Shown here one piece after another: positions 7,187-14,216 of a stretch of DNA of 24,463 bases. The translations under genes and the position numbers were made by a program. The stretch's first letter is position 1; each line of letters begins with the position of its first letter. Source of the stretch: an uncultured Victivallales bacterium (GTDB lineage: Bacteria; Verrucomicrobiota; Lentisphaeria; Oligosphaerales; JAFGRS01); the NCBI GenBank assembly GCA_903834675.1, contig CAILKC010000046.1:1-24463 (forward strand). Reading direction: 5' to 3'. A model generated the notes under the pieces. The model did no database searches, had not been told where the DNA came from, and saw only the letters and a program-made list of their open reading frames with translations.

Positions 7187-8281
7187 TCAGGCGAGGTTGT
7201 CCAGGATGTGCTGCTGCTTATTGATAGACTCTTCGTGGATGGCCTTGAAGAGAATATCGATGAATTCGTGACTGAGCCCATACTCTGTGCCTCGCTGGTG
7301 CACCCGTTTGACGATCTGGTCCCAACGACCCGCCTGGAGCACCGTGATGCCGTTTTCCTTCTTGATGCGTCCGATATGCTCGACTACGTCCATGCGGCGG
7401 GCCAGGATTGAGAGCAGGTCACCGTCAAGTTGGTCGATGGCCTCACGCAGTTCGCTGAGCTGGCGTTGGTAGTCGGAATCGACGCTGTTGGCCTGGCGCA
7501 GGACGAGGGCGCGGAGGATGTTGCCAAGCTCCTGGGGGGTTACCTGTTGGGCCGCATCGCTCTGGGCGCTGTCGGGGTCGCAGTGAGCCTCGATCATCAG
7601 GCCGTCGAAGTCGAGGTTCACGGCTCGTTGCGCGATGTCGTGCAGGAGGTCACGGCGGCCGGCGATGTGGCTGGGGTCGCAGAACATGGGCAGGTTCGGC
7701 AGGCGGCGCCTGACCTCGATCGGAATCTGCCATTGGGGTTCGTTCCGTAGGGTGGACTTCTCGACCCCCGAGAAGCCGCGGTGGAGGGCGGCGATGCGGC
7801 TGATTCCGGCCTTGTTCAGGCGCTCGATCGCGCCGAGCCACAGCTCCACGTCCGGATTGACCGGGTTCTTCACCAGCACCGGGATATCCACGCCAGCCAG
7901 GGCATCGGCGATCTCCTGGATGGCAAAGGGGTTGACACTGGTCCGAGCGCCGACCCAGAGGAAGTCGATGCCGGCCTTCAGGGCTTCGTACACGTGCTTC
8001 ACGTTGGCGACCTCGATGGCGGTCAGCAGGCCCGTTTCGGCCTTGACGCGCTGCAGCCAGCGCAGGCCGATCGAACCGACGCCCTCGAAACAGCCTGGAC
8101 GGGTACGGGGTTTCCAGATGCCGGCGCGGTAGATTTCAATCCCGAGTTCTTTGAGGCCGCGGGCGGTGTTTATGACCTGGTCCTCAGTCTCGGCACTGCA
8201 CGGACCGGCGATGATGATCGGCTTGCGGGTGTTGCGTAGGCCCCAGGTGCTGAGGGGCGCGATCTTGAGTTCAGTGGCCAT
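7187..8281 (-). CDS. aroF: Bifunctional DAHP synthase / chorismate mutase
   Basis: A 364-residue fusion. Residues about 1-262 are a type I-beta (KDO8PS-like) DAHP synthase joining phosphoenolpyruvate and erythrose-4-phosphate: GPCSAE (26-31), KPRTRPGCFEGVG, LHRGF (metal/phosphate binding), FCDPSHIAGRRD and MIEAHCDPDSAQSD. Residues about 268-362 form an all-helical AroQ-class chorismate mutase (LREAIDQLDGDLLSILARRM, then IGRIKKENG and a C-terminal HEESINKQQ helix), which makes prephenate. The C-terminal mutase order matches that of Bacteroidetes such as Porphyromonas, where prephenate binding to the mutase domain inhibits the synthase; similar feedback is likely here but not shown. Start ATG 8281 has AGGAA upstream. 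It is the last gene of the pheA-tyrA-aroF unit, 53 bases after tyrA, and no clear intrinsic terminator follows. Confidence 0.93.
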   Translation of the reverse strand: MATELKIAPLSTWGLRNTRKPIIIAGPCSAETEDQVINTARGLKELGIEIYRAGIWKPRTRPGCFEGVGSIGLRWLQRVKAETGLLTAIEVANVKHVYEALKAGIDFLWVGARTSVNPFAIQEIADALAGVDIPVLVKNPVNPDVELWLGAIERLNKAGISRIAALHRGFSGVEKSTLRNEPQWQIPIEVRRRLPNLPMFCDPSHIAGRRDLLHDIAQRAVNLDFDGLMIEAHCDPDSAQSDAAQQVTPQELGNILRALVLRQANSVDSDYQRQLSELREAIDQLDGDLLSILARRMDVVEHIGRIKKENGITVLQAGRWDQIVKRVHQRGTEYGLSHEFIDILFKAIHEESINKQQHILDNLA

Positions 8282-8334
8282 GGTGGCGGTTCCTGCTTGG
8301 GTTTCGGGTCGTAGGCGCCGGCGCTGCGGCGGAC

Positions 8335-9228
8335 TCAGCCATTGAGTACGCGACGGATGCGATTGGCGTCGCTGATGAGGTCATGGAGTGGCTTCTCTGC
8401 CCGGTCGGCGATGTGTCGGCGGAACTCCTGGAGTTTACGGATATAGGCATCCAGGACGTTGACTACGTTCTCGCTGTTATTCTGGAATATGGGGGTCCAC
8501 ATGTCGGCGGAACTCTTGGCGAGGCGTGCCGTGGAGCTGAAGCCGCCGCTGGCCAGATCGAAAATGGCCTTCTCATCCTTTTCCTTGTCCAGCACGGTGA
8601 GGGCCAGCGCGAAGCTGGTGACGTGCGAGATATGGGACACATAGGCAACATGCATATCGTGCCGCTCGGCCTGCATGTGAACCATGCGCATGTTCAGCGT
8701 GGCGTATAGACGTTCGATCCGATCGACCGCATCATCGGCGCTGTCTTCCCGGTCGCAGATGATGGCGGCCTTGCTGTCGAAGAGCCCGGAGAACGCCGCC
8801 CAGGGCCCGGAGAACTCGGTGCCGGCCATGGGGTGGGACGACACAAAACGGCGGCGGCGGGGGTGTTGGCGGACCGTCTCGACCAGCGTCTTCTTGGTGG
8901 ACGCGACGTCGGTCACGACCTGATGATCGCCGAGGTGGTCCAGGACGCTGGGCAGCAGGCCGATGGTCGCGTCCACCGGGATCGCCAGCAGGATGACATC
9001 CGCCTTAGCCATGGCCTCGCCGAGTTCGGCCGTTTCGTCCACCAGGCCGATGCGCAAGGCGGTGGCCGCATGCAGGCGATCGCGGTCGACGCCGATCACG
9101 TGCCGCGCGTAGCCACGGCGCTTCAGGTCAATGGCCATGGAGCCGCCGATGAGGCCGAGGCCGACGACCGCCAGCACGACTCCGCTGGCGGGCAGGGTAG
9201 AGGATGGGGTTGGGGTCGCGTTGTCCAT
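8335..9228 (-). CDS. tyrA: Prephenate dehydrogenase
   Basis: NAD(P)-dependent oxidative decarboxylation of prephenate to 4-hydroxyphenylpyruvate, the Tyr branch. The 297-residue protein has the nucleotide-binding fold with GLGLIGGS (about 23-30), then DVASTKK, the family signature SSHPMAGTE with the catalytic-region His, and a helical C-terminal dimer domain containing HMHVAYVSHISH-type histidines (written here as two overlapping parts, HDMHVAYVSHISH). No ACT domain is appended. The start ATG is only six bases beyond the pheA stop, with no convincing ribosome site of its own, which argues for translational coupling to pheA. The first 15 residues are Thr/Ser/Pro-rich and not part of the fold. 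Confidence 0.93.
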   Translation of the reverse strand: MDNATPTPSSTLPASGVVLAVVGLGLIGGSMAIDLKRRGYARHVIGVDRDRLHAATALRIGLVDETAELGEAMAKADVILLAIPVDATIGLLPSVLDHLGDHQVVTDVASTKKTLVETVRQHPRRRRFVSSHPMAGTEFSGPWAAFSGLFDSKAAIICDREDSADDAVDRIERLYATLNMRMVHMQAERHDMHVAYVSHISHVTSFALALTVLDKEKDEKAIFDLASGGFSSTARLAKSSADMWTPIFQNNSENVVNVLDAYIRKLQEFRRHIADRAEKPLHDLISDANRIRRVLNG

Positions 9229-9234
9229 GGAGTT

Positions 9235-10137
9235 TCAGCAGGGCACTTCAACGCCTGCCCCTTTGGGTTGTCCGATATTCTGTTTGTACATACTCTCGAA
9301 GGACTTCTGGCCCTGTTTGTACTCGCCCAGCACCTCGAAGATATCGGTGAGAGGACGGATGGCCGACAGGGCCTGCCGATAGCGGACGAAGTCGCTGAAG
9401 CAGACGTCCACATAGAAGAGGTAGCGCCACTCTTCGCCGATGATAGGGAGGCTCTGGATCTTGGTCAGGTTCATCCCGTAGAAGGCCAGGACGCTGAGGA
9501 CCTGGGAGAGGCAGCCGACCTGGTGTTGCAGCGAGAAGCAGATGCTGGCCTTGTCGGCGTCGCGGATGCCGACCGCGTTCAGCTCGTCGGTCAGGATGAG
9601 GAAGCGGGTGTAGTTGACCTTGTTCGCTTCAATCTCGTCAGCGAGGACCTCGAGGCCGTACAACTCTGCCGCGCGAGCGTTGGCGATGGCGGCGGTGCCG
9701 GGGCGCTGTTCATCGGCGATACGCTTGGCGCTGGTGGCCGTATCTCCGGCGGCGATCAGTTTGATCTTGGGCAGGGACTTGAAGAAGGTGCGGCACTGGT
9801 TGATGGCCATCGGGTGGGAGTACACTTCGGTGAGGTCTGCCAGCTTTTGCCCCTTGAGTCCGAGCAGGCTGAGGGCAATGCGCAAGTAGGACTCGCCGAC
9901 GACCCGCAGTTTCGACTCGCGCAGCAGGGCGTAGTTGGGCAGAATGCTGCCTGCCACGGTATTCTCGATCGCCATGACGCCGTAGTCTGCGTCGCGGCGC
10001 TCCAGGGCCGCAAAGAGTTCATCAAAGGTCTCGGTGGTGACCAGTTGCACCGGCTGCTCGAAATAGCTGACGGCAGCCATCTCGTGAAAGGATCCGCTGA
10101 TCCCCTGGATGGCGACTCGCGCGGGACGGTTTGCCAT
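9235..10137 (-). CDS. pheA: Prephenate dehydratase with C-terminal ACT domain
   Basis: Converts prephenate to phenylpyruvate, the Phe branch. The 300-residue protein starts VAIQGISGSFHEMAA and has the two periplasmic-binding-like lobes (ENTVAGSI; YSHPMAINQC) and the catalytic Thr-Arg-Phe at 177-179 (NYTRF). Residues about 195-275 are an ACT domain. The allosteric ESRP motif of well-studied enzymes is here IQSLP (KIQSLPIIGEEW, 226-237), a form I associate with Bacteroidetes-type enzymes, so Phe feedback may differ. A chorismate mutase domain is absent and is supplied instead by the fusion protein downstream. GGTGAG precedes the start by about eight bases. The gene is first in the operon, immediately after a terminator hairpin and a Tyr/Phe-rich leader ORF on the same strand, so its transcription is predicted to be attenuated. 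Confidence 0.94.
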   Translation of the reverse strand: MANRPARVAIQGISGSFHEMAAVSYFEQPVQLVTTETFDELFAALERRDADYGVMAIENTVAGSILPNYALLRESKLRVVGESYLRIALSLLGLKGQKLADLTEVYSHPMAINQCRTFFKSLPKIKLIAAGDTATSAKRIADEQRPGTAAIANARAAELYGLEVLADEIEANKVNYTRFLILTDELNAVGIRDADKASICFSLQHQVGCLSQVLSVLAFYGMNLTKIQSLPIIGEEWRYLFYVDVCFSDFVRYRQALSAIRPLTDIFEVLGEYKQGQKSFESMYKQNIGQPKGAGVEVPC

Positions 10138-10162
10138 GGCGACATCTCACCGGTTGCGGTCC

Positions 10163-10201
10163 ACAAGAACAGAAAACCGACCTCGTTTTCGCGAGGCCGG
10201 T
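10163..10201 (-). terminator. Attenuator terminator upstream of pheA
   Basis: On the minus strand, ACCGGCCTCG (10201-10192) pairs with CGAGGTCGGT (10185-10176): ten pairs including one G-U, with a six-base CGAAAA loop. TTTCTGTTCTT follows directly. This is a strong intrinsic terminator. It ends about 25 bases before the pheA ATG and sits after a leader ORF rather than after a gene, so it would block pheA unless bypassed. Confidence 0.88.
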
Positions 10202-10262
10202 CGTTGTTCGGGCATCGGTGCAGGCAACCACGACCACGCCTCAGCCGCCGAAGCGGAAGGCG
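10193..10262 (-). promoter_or_regulatory. Alternative leader RNA folds (protector and antiterminator) of the pheA attenuator
   Basis: Two mutually exclusive helices precede the terminator. Protector: CGCCT (10262-10258) with AGGCG (10241-10237), plus CCGC-UUCG-GCGG (10256-10245) closed by a stable UUCG tetraloop. Antiterminator: GAGGCGUGGUCGU (10242-10230) with ACGACCGGCCUC (10204-10193), eleven Watson-Crick pairs, one G-U and one bulged G. The antiterminator takes the whole 5' arm of the terminator but one base. Its 5' strand begins inside the leader stop codon, so a ribosome at the stop would mask it. A ribosome stalled on the Tyr/Phe codons would instead disrupt the protector and free it. 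Confidence 0.75.
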
Positions 10263-10294
10263 AAGTAATAGCTACCGTAAGGCACCGTGTTCAT
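10241..10294 (-). CDS. Tyr/Phe-rich leader peptide of the pheA-tyrA-aroF operon
   Basis: A 17-codon ORF reading MNTVPYGSYYFAFRFGG, then TGA. Three Tyr (6, 9, 10) and three Phe (11, 13, 15) make up over a third of it, with YYF in a row. It lies between a predicted promoter and the pheA terminator, and its coding sequence forms one arm of the protector hairpin. This is the layout of classical ribosome-mediated attenuators such as enterobacterial pheL. Unlike PheL it contains Tyr as well as Phe, which suits an operon serving both branches. The ribosome site is weak (AGAG about eight bases upstream). An in-frame ATG ten codons upstream (at 10324) overlaps the predicted -10 box, so it is unlikely to be used from that promoter. 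The same frame stays open upstream inside the Cys-rich gene but has no other support there. Confidence 0.82.
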   Translation of the reverse strand: MNTVPYGSYYFAFRFGG

Positions 10295-10322
10295 CGTCGA
10301 CTCTGGATTCTGCGGCCTATCC

Positions 10323-10380
10323 ATGATAACCGAACCGCAATAAACACTCAAACCGTATCCTCTCGCGCTGCCCCTGTCAA
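10323..10380 (-). promoter_or_regulatory. Overlapping candidate promoters for the pheA leader
   Basis: Two 17-base-spaced pairs on the minus strand. The better one is TTGAGT (10351-10346) with TATCAT (10328-10323), predicting initiation near 10316, about 22 bases before the leader ATG. The other is TTGACA (10380-10375) with the weaker TACGGT (10357-10352). The TTGACA overlaps the stop codon of the upstream Cys-rich gene and lies between CCCC and GGGG, a small hairpin. The stretch is AT-richer than its surroundings. Confidence 0.6.
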
Positions 10381-11594
10381 GGGGCTGGGTCGGTCTTCGC
10401 GGAGGGCAGGCCGGCCATGACGTTTGCCCTGAAGGTCTCGACGTCGGCCACGCCGCACTGCACATAGCGTCCGTGGCTGACGCGGCGGTCGAACTCATCG
10501 CCCGCGAGCATCAGGCTGGTGATGTGTCTGCCATCGCGGCTGAAGGCGTGGATGCGTCCGCTGCGGCCGGCGACGATCACGGACTGTTTGAAGCGGTCGG
10601 TGTAGACATCCTGCGCCGCGGCTGCGATCAGGTCATCGAAGGCTTTATGGACCGGGCGGTTCTGGCCGGCTCTGATCTCTGCGTGGGGGGTTCGGCGCCA
10701 CTGTTGCCGACCTTTCTGCTCGATGGAGTGCGCCAGATGGCGAAGGATGGCAAAGGCCTTCTCGTGCGTCTGCTCGTCCTGTTCTCGGCGGTTGGCGTGT
10801 TGCCAGGTATCGCTGAGCGAGGCTGTCTGGCGTCTTGCCTCCGCGATGGCATCGTACACCCGGGCGCAGGCGGAGCGCTGGTCCGCGGGAGCATCGGCCA
10901 GGGCCTCCCGCAGGAGCGGGGCTGAGATGACCTGCAGGTGCAACTGGTGGCGCTTGTTCTCGACGATCTGCACACTGAGGGCCGCCCGCGTACCCCTGAC
11001 CTGCAGGTAGCCGGCCACGACCTGGCCCCAGACGCGGTAGGTGAAGGAATTGCGCCCGAAGCTGCGCAGCTGCGCGGCGACGAGACGGGTTCTGCCCAGC
11101 ACCCGCGCCAGCAACTCGGGGTGGTCATCGAACAACCTGTCGGTGCGGTCGTCGCTCAGTACCAGCAGGAAACTGAAAAACTCCTGCCAGCCCGGCCGAC
11201 CGGTAGACTCGTAGCCGGTGAAGACCTCTCCGGGGAGGGCGGGTATCGCGTGGTCGCAGTCCGAGCTAGCACAGGCGTAACAGTAGGCGCGACCGGCGGT
11301 GAAAGCATGCGTTGCCGAGGCGGCCTCCGAGAAATGCCTGAAGGCTTCCTCTGCCAGTTCGGTGGGTGAGAGTTCAGGATGCCAGTGTAAGCAGAGTCCC
11401 GCGGCACTGGGCCGATCCGCCTCACGACCGTTGCTCTCGAGCGCCGCGGCCTGAACCAGCTCTTGCAGCGCCTGGTGTGCGGCGGCGGCGGCCTGGACGA
11501 GGTGTGCCGGGCAGGCCGGGCAGGCGGCGCTGTCGTCCGGGGTCTCCGCGGGGTGCTCTTGGCGTGGGGCCATGGCGCGAACGGCTCCCATCAT
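10377..11594 (-). CDS. Conserved-looking Cys-rich protein of unknown function
   Basis: I do not recognise this 405-residue protein. It has two potential metal sites: CPACP at about 25-29, and CYACASSDCDH at about 105-115 with an HWH at 70-72 before it. The middle (about 135-225) has hydrophobic, beta/alpha-like spacing (EFFSFLLVLSDDR, LLARVLGRTRLVAAQLRSFG). About 235-310 is helical and charged, and the C-terminal 90 residues include strand-like VIVAGRSGRIHAF and HITSLMLAGDEF. There is no signal peptide or membrane span. It starts one base after the parC stop (TGA-T-ATGATG), so it is probably co-translated with parC; ATG 11573 is an alternative start with GGGAG before it. Placement suggests a topoisomerase-linked or housekeeping role, but nothing in the sequence fixes a function. 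Confidence 0.8.
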   Translation of the reverse strand: MMGAVRAMAPRQEHPAETPDDSAACPACPAHLVQAAAAAHQALQELVQAAALESNGREADRPSAAGLCLHWHPELSPTELAEEAFRHFSEAASATHAFTAGRAYCYACASSDCDHAIPALPGEVFTGYESTGRPGWQEFFSFLLVLSDDRTDRLFDDHPELLARVLGRTRLVAAQLRSFGRNSFTYRVWGQVVAGYLQVRGTRAALSVQIVENKRHQLHLQVISAPLLREALADAPADQRSACARVYDAIAEARRQTASLSDTWQHANRREQDEQTHEKAFAILRHLAHSIEQKGRQQWRRTPHAEIRAGQNRPVHKAFDDLIAAAAQDVYTDRFKQSVIVAGRSGRIHAFSRDGRHITSLMLAGDEFDRRVSHGRYVQCGVADVETFRANVMAGLPSAKTDPAP

Positions 11595-11595
11595 A

Positions 11596-14184
11596 TCACT
11601 CGAGGAAGAAAGGGGTTTCCTCGTCAATCAGGCGGTGTGCCGGATCGCGTTTCGGCGGTTTCTCGGGGGGAACTGCCGTGCCGACTGGAGGACGGCGGCT
11701 CTTGGGCTGTGGGGCGTTGGTATCGGTCGGCTTTGGGGTGACGGTTTCGGGCGCCTGGGGGGCATCGGCGGGACGCTTGCTCTTCCCTGGCTTGGGGACA
11801 GGGGTGGGCGGCGGTGGCTCGGCCTCGTGGTCCAGCGCTGGGTCGGCGGCCTTAACTTTCGCGGCCGCGACCGTCCCCTCGGGCGGCGGCGCGCCCGAGG
11901 CCGTCAATTTGCCGGTTCTGCCGGTTGGCGCAGGGACGGTGCCCGGCCGCGAAGCGAGCTTGCTGCCGGGCTTGGGCATTGGCTCCCCTGACTCACTGGC
12001 GCCGTGCGCAGCTGGAGGAGCGGCCACCAAGGCGGCGGCAGGGGGCGGCGCGAGCTCTGGGTTCGGCGTCTCTGCGGTTGACGGAAGCTCGGCCGGCGGC
12101 ACCGGGGCGTCGGCCGTGGCGGGGGGCGTTACGTCCTCTACCGGGGCAGCCCCACGGTCCACCAGCACGACGGTGTCAACGGGGTGGCTGCTGACCTTGA
12201 AACCGCGAGCCGTGGCTGAGCGCATCTCGATCTCAGCGAAGGCTACCCGGATGCTGTCGACCTGGAGTCGCGGGTTCGGGGTGAGGACGAGATCCAGGAC
12301 CACACCTTGGTTGGTGTAGAGGGCCTCGATAAGGCTGTTCTTGGGCAGGGAGGCGTACTCTTTCTCCATGATGTACCGGTCGATGCGGAAGCGCTTGGCG
12401 TAGTGGGCGTTGGTGTGCCGGTCACGGTAGAGGATGGAGTACACCTGGTCGCGCTCGGCGCGCAGGAGGTACTTGACCGGCCCGACGTAGAGCTTCGGGG
12501 GGATCGGGACCACCTGGTAGACGCCGTCGTTACGCAGCAGCACCAGCCGGTCAAACTCGCTGCACAACAGCGGTGACTCGGTCTTGCTAGAGTTGCGGAT
12601 TTCGCTGCCCACAAAGTGATTGGCTCGATCATGGCCGACCTTGACATTACGCAGCGCCACATCGCGGGCGTCAACCTGTTCCAGATCCGTGATCTGGGTG
12701 CGCCGGGGGAACTGGCTGCCGTGCTTAGCGAGGAGTTCTTCGAGGTACGCCACGGCGTACTCCACGAGGTGCTTGAGGTGATGGCGCGCCTGTTTCAGGC
12801 CCGCCTCGATCTTCTCAAGTTCCTCGCGGTTGCGGCCGAGGTCGAAGCGGGAGATGCGGCGAATCTGGATCTGGAGAAGCTTGTCGATATCGTCGTCGGT
12901 GAGGTCACGCCTGAGCTGGTCGCGGAAGGGTTCCAGGCCGGCGCGGACTTCGGCGACAACGGTCTCGTAGGTCTCGGCTTCCTCAATGCGCTTGTAGACC
13001 CGGTGCTCGATGAAGAGCTGGACGAGGGTGCGCTCATGGAAGCGTTCGCCGAGCTTGCCCACCTCGAGCTCGAGTTCGCGACGCAGGTAGAGGAGCAGCT
13101 TCTCGGTGTTGCGCCGAACCACTTCGCTGACGGTCATCTCCACGGGGGTCTTGTCGCGGATGACCATGATGGTAGAGGACACGCTGACCTGGCAGTCCGT
13201 ATAGGCGTAGAGCTGCTTGATGGCCTCCTCGGCGTAGACTCCACGAGGCAGGAGAATCTCAATTTCGACATTTTCGGCGGTGTAGTCGTTGATGCCGGCG
13301 ATCTTGATCTTGTTACGCCGGGCGGCCTCCTCGATGGAGGCCATGAGGGATTCCGTGGTCGTGGTTGCCGGGACTTCGCGGATGATAAGACGTTTGTCGG
13401 AATCCGCTTCGATCCGGGCCCGCAGGACAATGCGGCCCCTGCCGTCGGCGTACTCGCTGACGTCCATAAGACCGCCCTGGCGGAAGTCGGGAAAGAGACG
13501 GAACGGCCGGTTTCGCAGAATGGCGATCTGTGCTTGCAGCAGTTCGTTGAAGTTGTGCGGCATGATGTGCGTGGTCATGCCGACCGCGATGCCTTCAGCC
13601 CCCAGCAGCAGCAGGGCTGGCACCTTGGCGGGAAGGGTCACCGGCTCACGGTTACGACCGTCGTAACTGTCGATGTATTCGGTGATTTCGGGGTTGAACA
13701 TGACCTCACGTGCGAGGGGCGTCAGACGGCATTCGATATAGCGCGCGGCGGAGGCTGGGTCGCCGGTGAGGATGTTGCCAAAATTCCCCTGGCGGTCGAT
13801 GAAGTATTCCTTGCAGGCCAGTCCGACCAGGGCGCTGCCGATAGAGGCGTCGCCGTGCGGATGGTACTGCATGGTGTGGCCGATGACATTGGCCACTTTG
13901 TGGAAGCGGCCGTCGTCCATGACCTGCAGGGAGTGCAGGATCCGGCGTTGGACGGGCTTGAGCCCGTCGTCCACATCCGGTATCGCCCGGTCTTTGATCA
14001 CATAGCTGGCATACTCGATGAAGTTCTGCGCCATGAGTTGCCGCAGGCCATCGGGGTCGGCCGCCGGGTGGGCCGGCATGGCGATGGGGGTAGACGCATC
14101 GCCGTCACTGCCGGCGGCGTCGTCCTCGTCACCGCTGGGTCTGGCGTCGGCGCTGGAGGGGGTGTTGGTGGTGTCATCGGCCAT
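11596..14184 (-). CDS. parC: Type IIA topoisomerase subunit A (ParC/GyrA family)
   Basis: Breakage-reunion subunit that forms the transient protein-DNA link while passing a duplex through a break. The 862-residue protein has a disordered acidic N-terminus (1-45), the winged-helix domain (DDGLKPVQRRILHSL, HPHGDASIG), catalytic Tyr149 in ARYIECR, the tower and coiled-coil region to about 490, and a short partial C-terminal domain (about 530-675). There is no GyrA-box (QRRGGKG), so this is topoisomerase IV-like rather than gyrase. The sequence resembles Bacteroidetes ParC. Residues about 678-862 form a Pro/Ala/Lys-rich low-complexity tail ending RLIDEETPFFLE. The quinolone-contact positions after HPHGD read A-S-I-G-S, lacking the usual Ser and acidic residue. 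It lies 32 bases downstream of parE and overlaps no neighbour. Confidence 0.93.
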   Translation of the reverse strand: MADDTTNTPSSADARPSGDEDDAAGSDGDASTPIAMPAHPAADPDGLRQLMAQNFIEYASYVIKDRAIPDVDDGLKPVQRRILHSLQVMDDGRFHKVANVIGHTMQYHPHGDASIGSALVGLACKEYFIDRQGNFGNILTGDPASAARYIECRLTPLAREVMFNPEITEYIDSYDGRNREPVTLPAKVPALLLLGAEGIAVGMTTHIMPHNFNELLQAQIAILRNRPFRLFPDFRQGGLMDVSEYADGRGRIVLRARIEADSDKRLIIREVPATTTTESLMASIEEAARRNKIKIAGINDYTAENVEIEILLPRGVYAEEAIKQLYAYTDCQVSVSSTIMVIRDKTPVEMTVSEVVRRNTEKLLLYLRRELELEVGKLGERFHERTLVQLFIEHRVYKRIEEAETYETVVAEVRAGLEPFRDQLRRDLTDDDIDKLLQIQIRRISRFDLGRNREELEKIEAGLKQARHHLKHLVEYAVAYLEELLAKHGSQFPRRTQITDLEQVDARDVALRNVKVGHDRANHFVGSEIRNSSKTESPLLCSEFDRLVLLRNDGVYQVVPIPPKLYVGPVKYLLRAERDQVYSILYRDRHTNAHYAKRFRIDRYIMEKEYASLPKNSLIEALYTNQGVVLDLVLTPNPRLQVDSIRVAFAEIEMRSATARGFKVSSHPVDTVVLVDRGAAPVEDVTPPATADAPVPPAELPSTAETPNPELAPPPAAALVAAPPAAHGASESGEPMPKPGSKLASRPGTVPAPTGRTGKLTASGAPPPEGTVAAAKVKAADPALDHEAEPPPPTPVPKPGKSKRPADAPQAPETVTPKPTDTNAPQPKSRRPPVGTAVPPEKPPKRDPAHRLIDEETPFFLE

Positions 14185-14216
14185 GGGCGATTCCGGCAGT
14201 TGACGCGGCTTCGGCG

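Noticed and set aside
8833..10326. 497-codon plus-strand frame across tyrA, pheA and the leader
   Set aside because: Antisense to two well-identified enzymes, with low-complexity Asp/Val/Gly content typical of a shadow.
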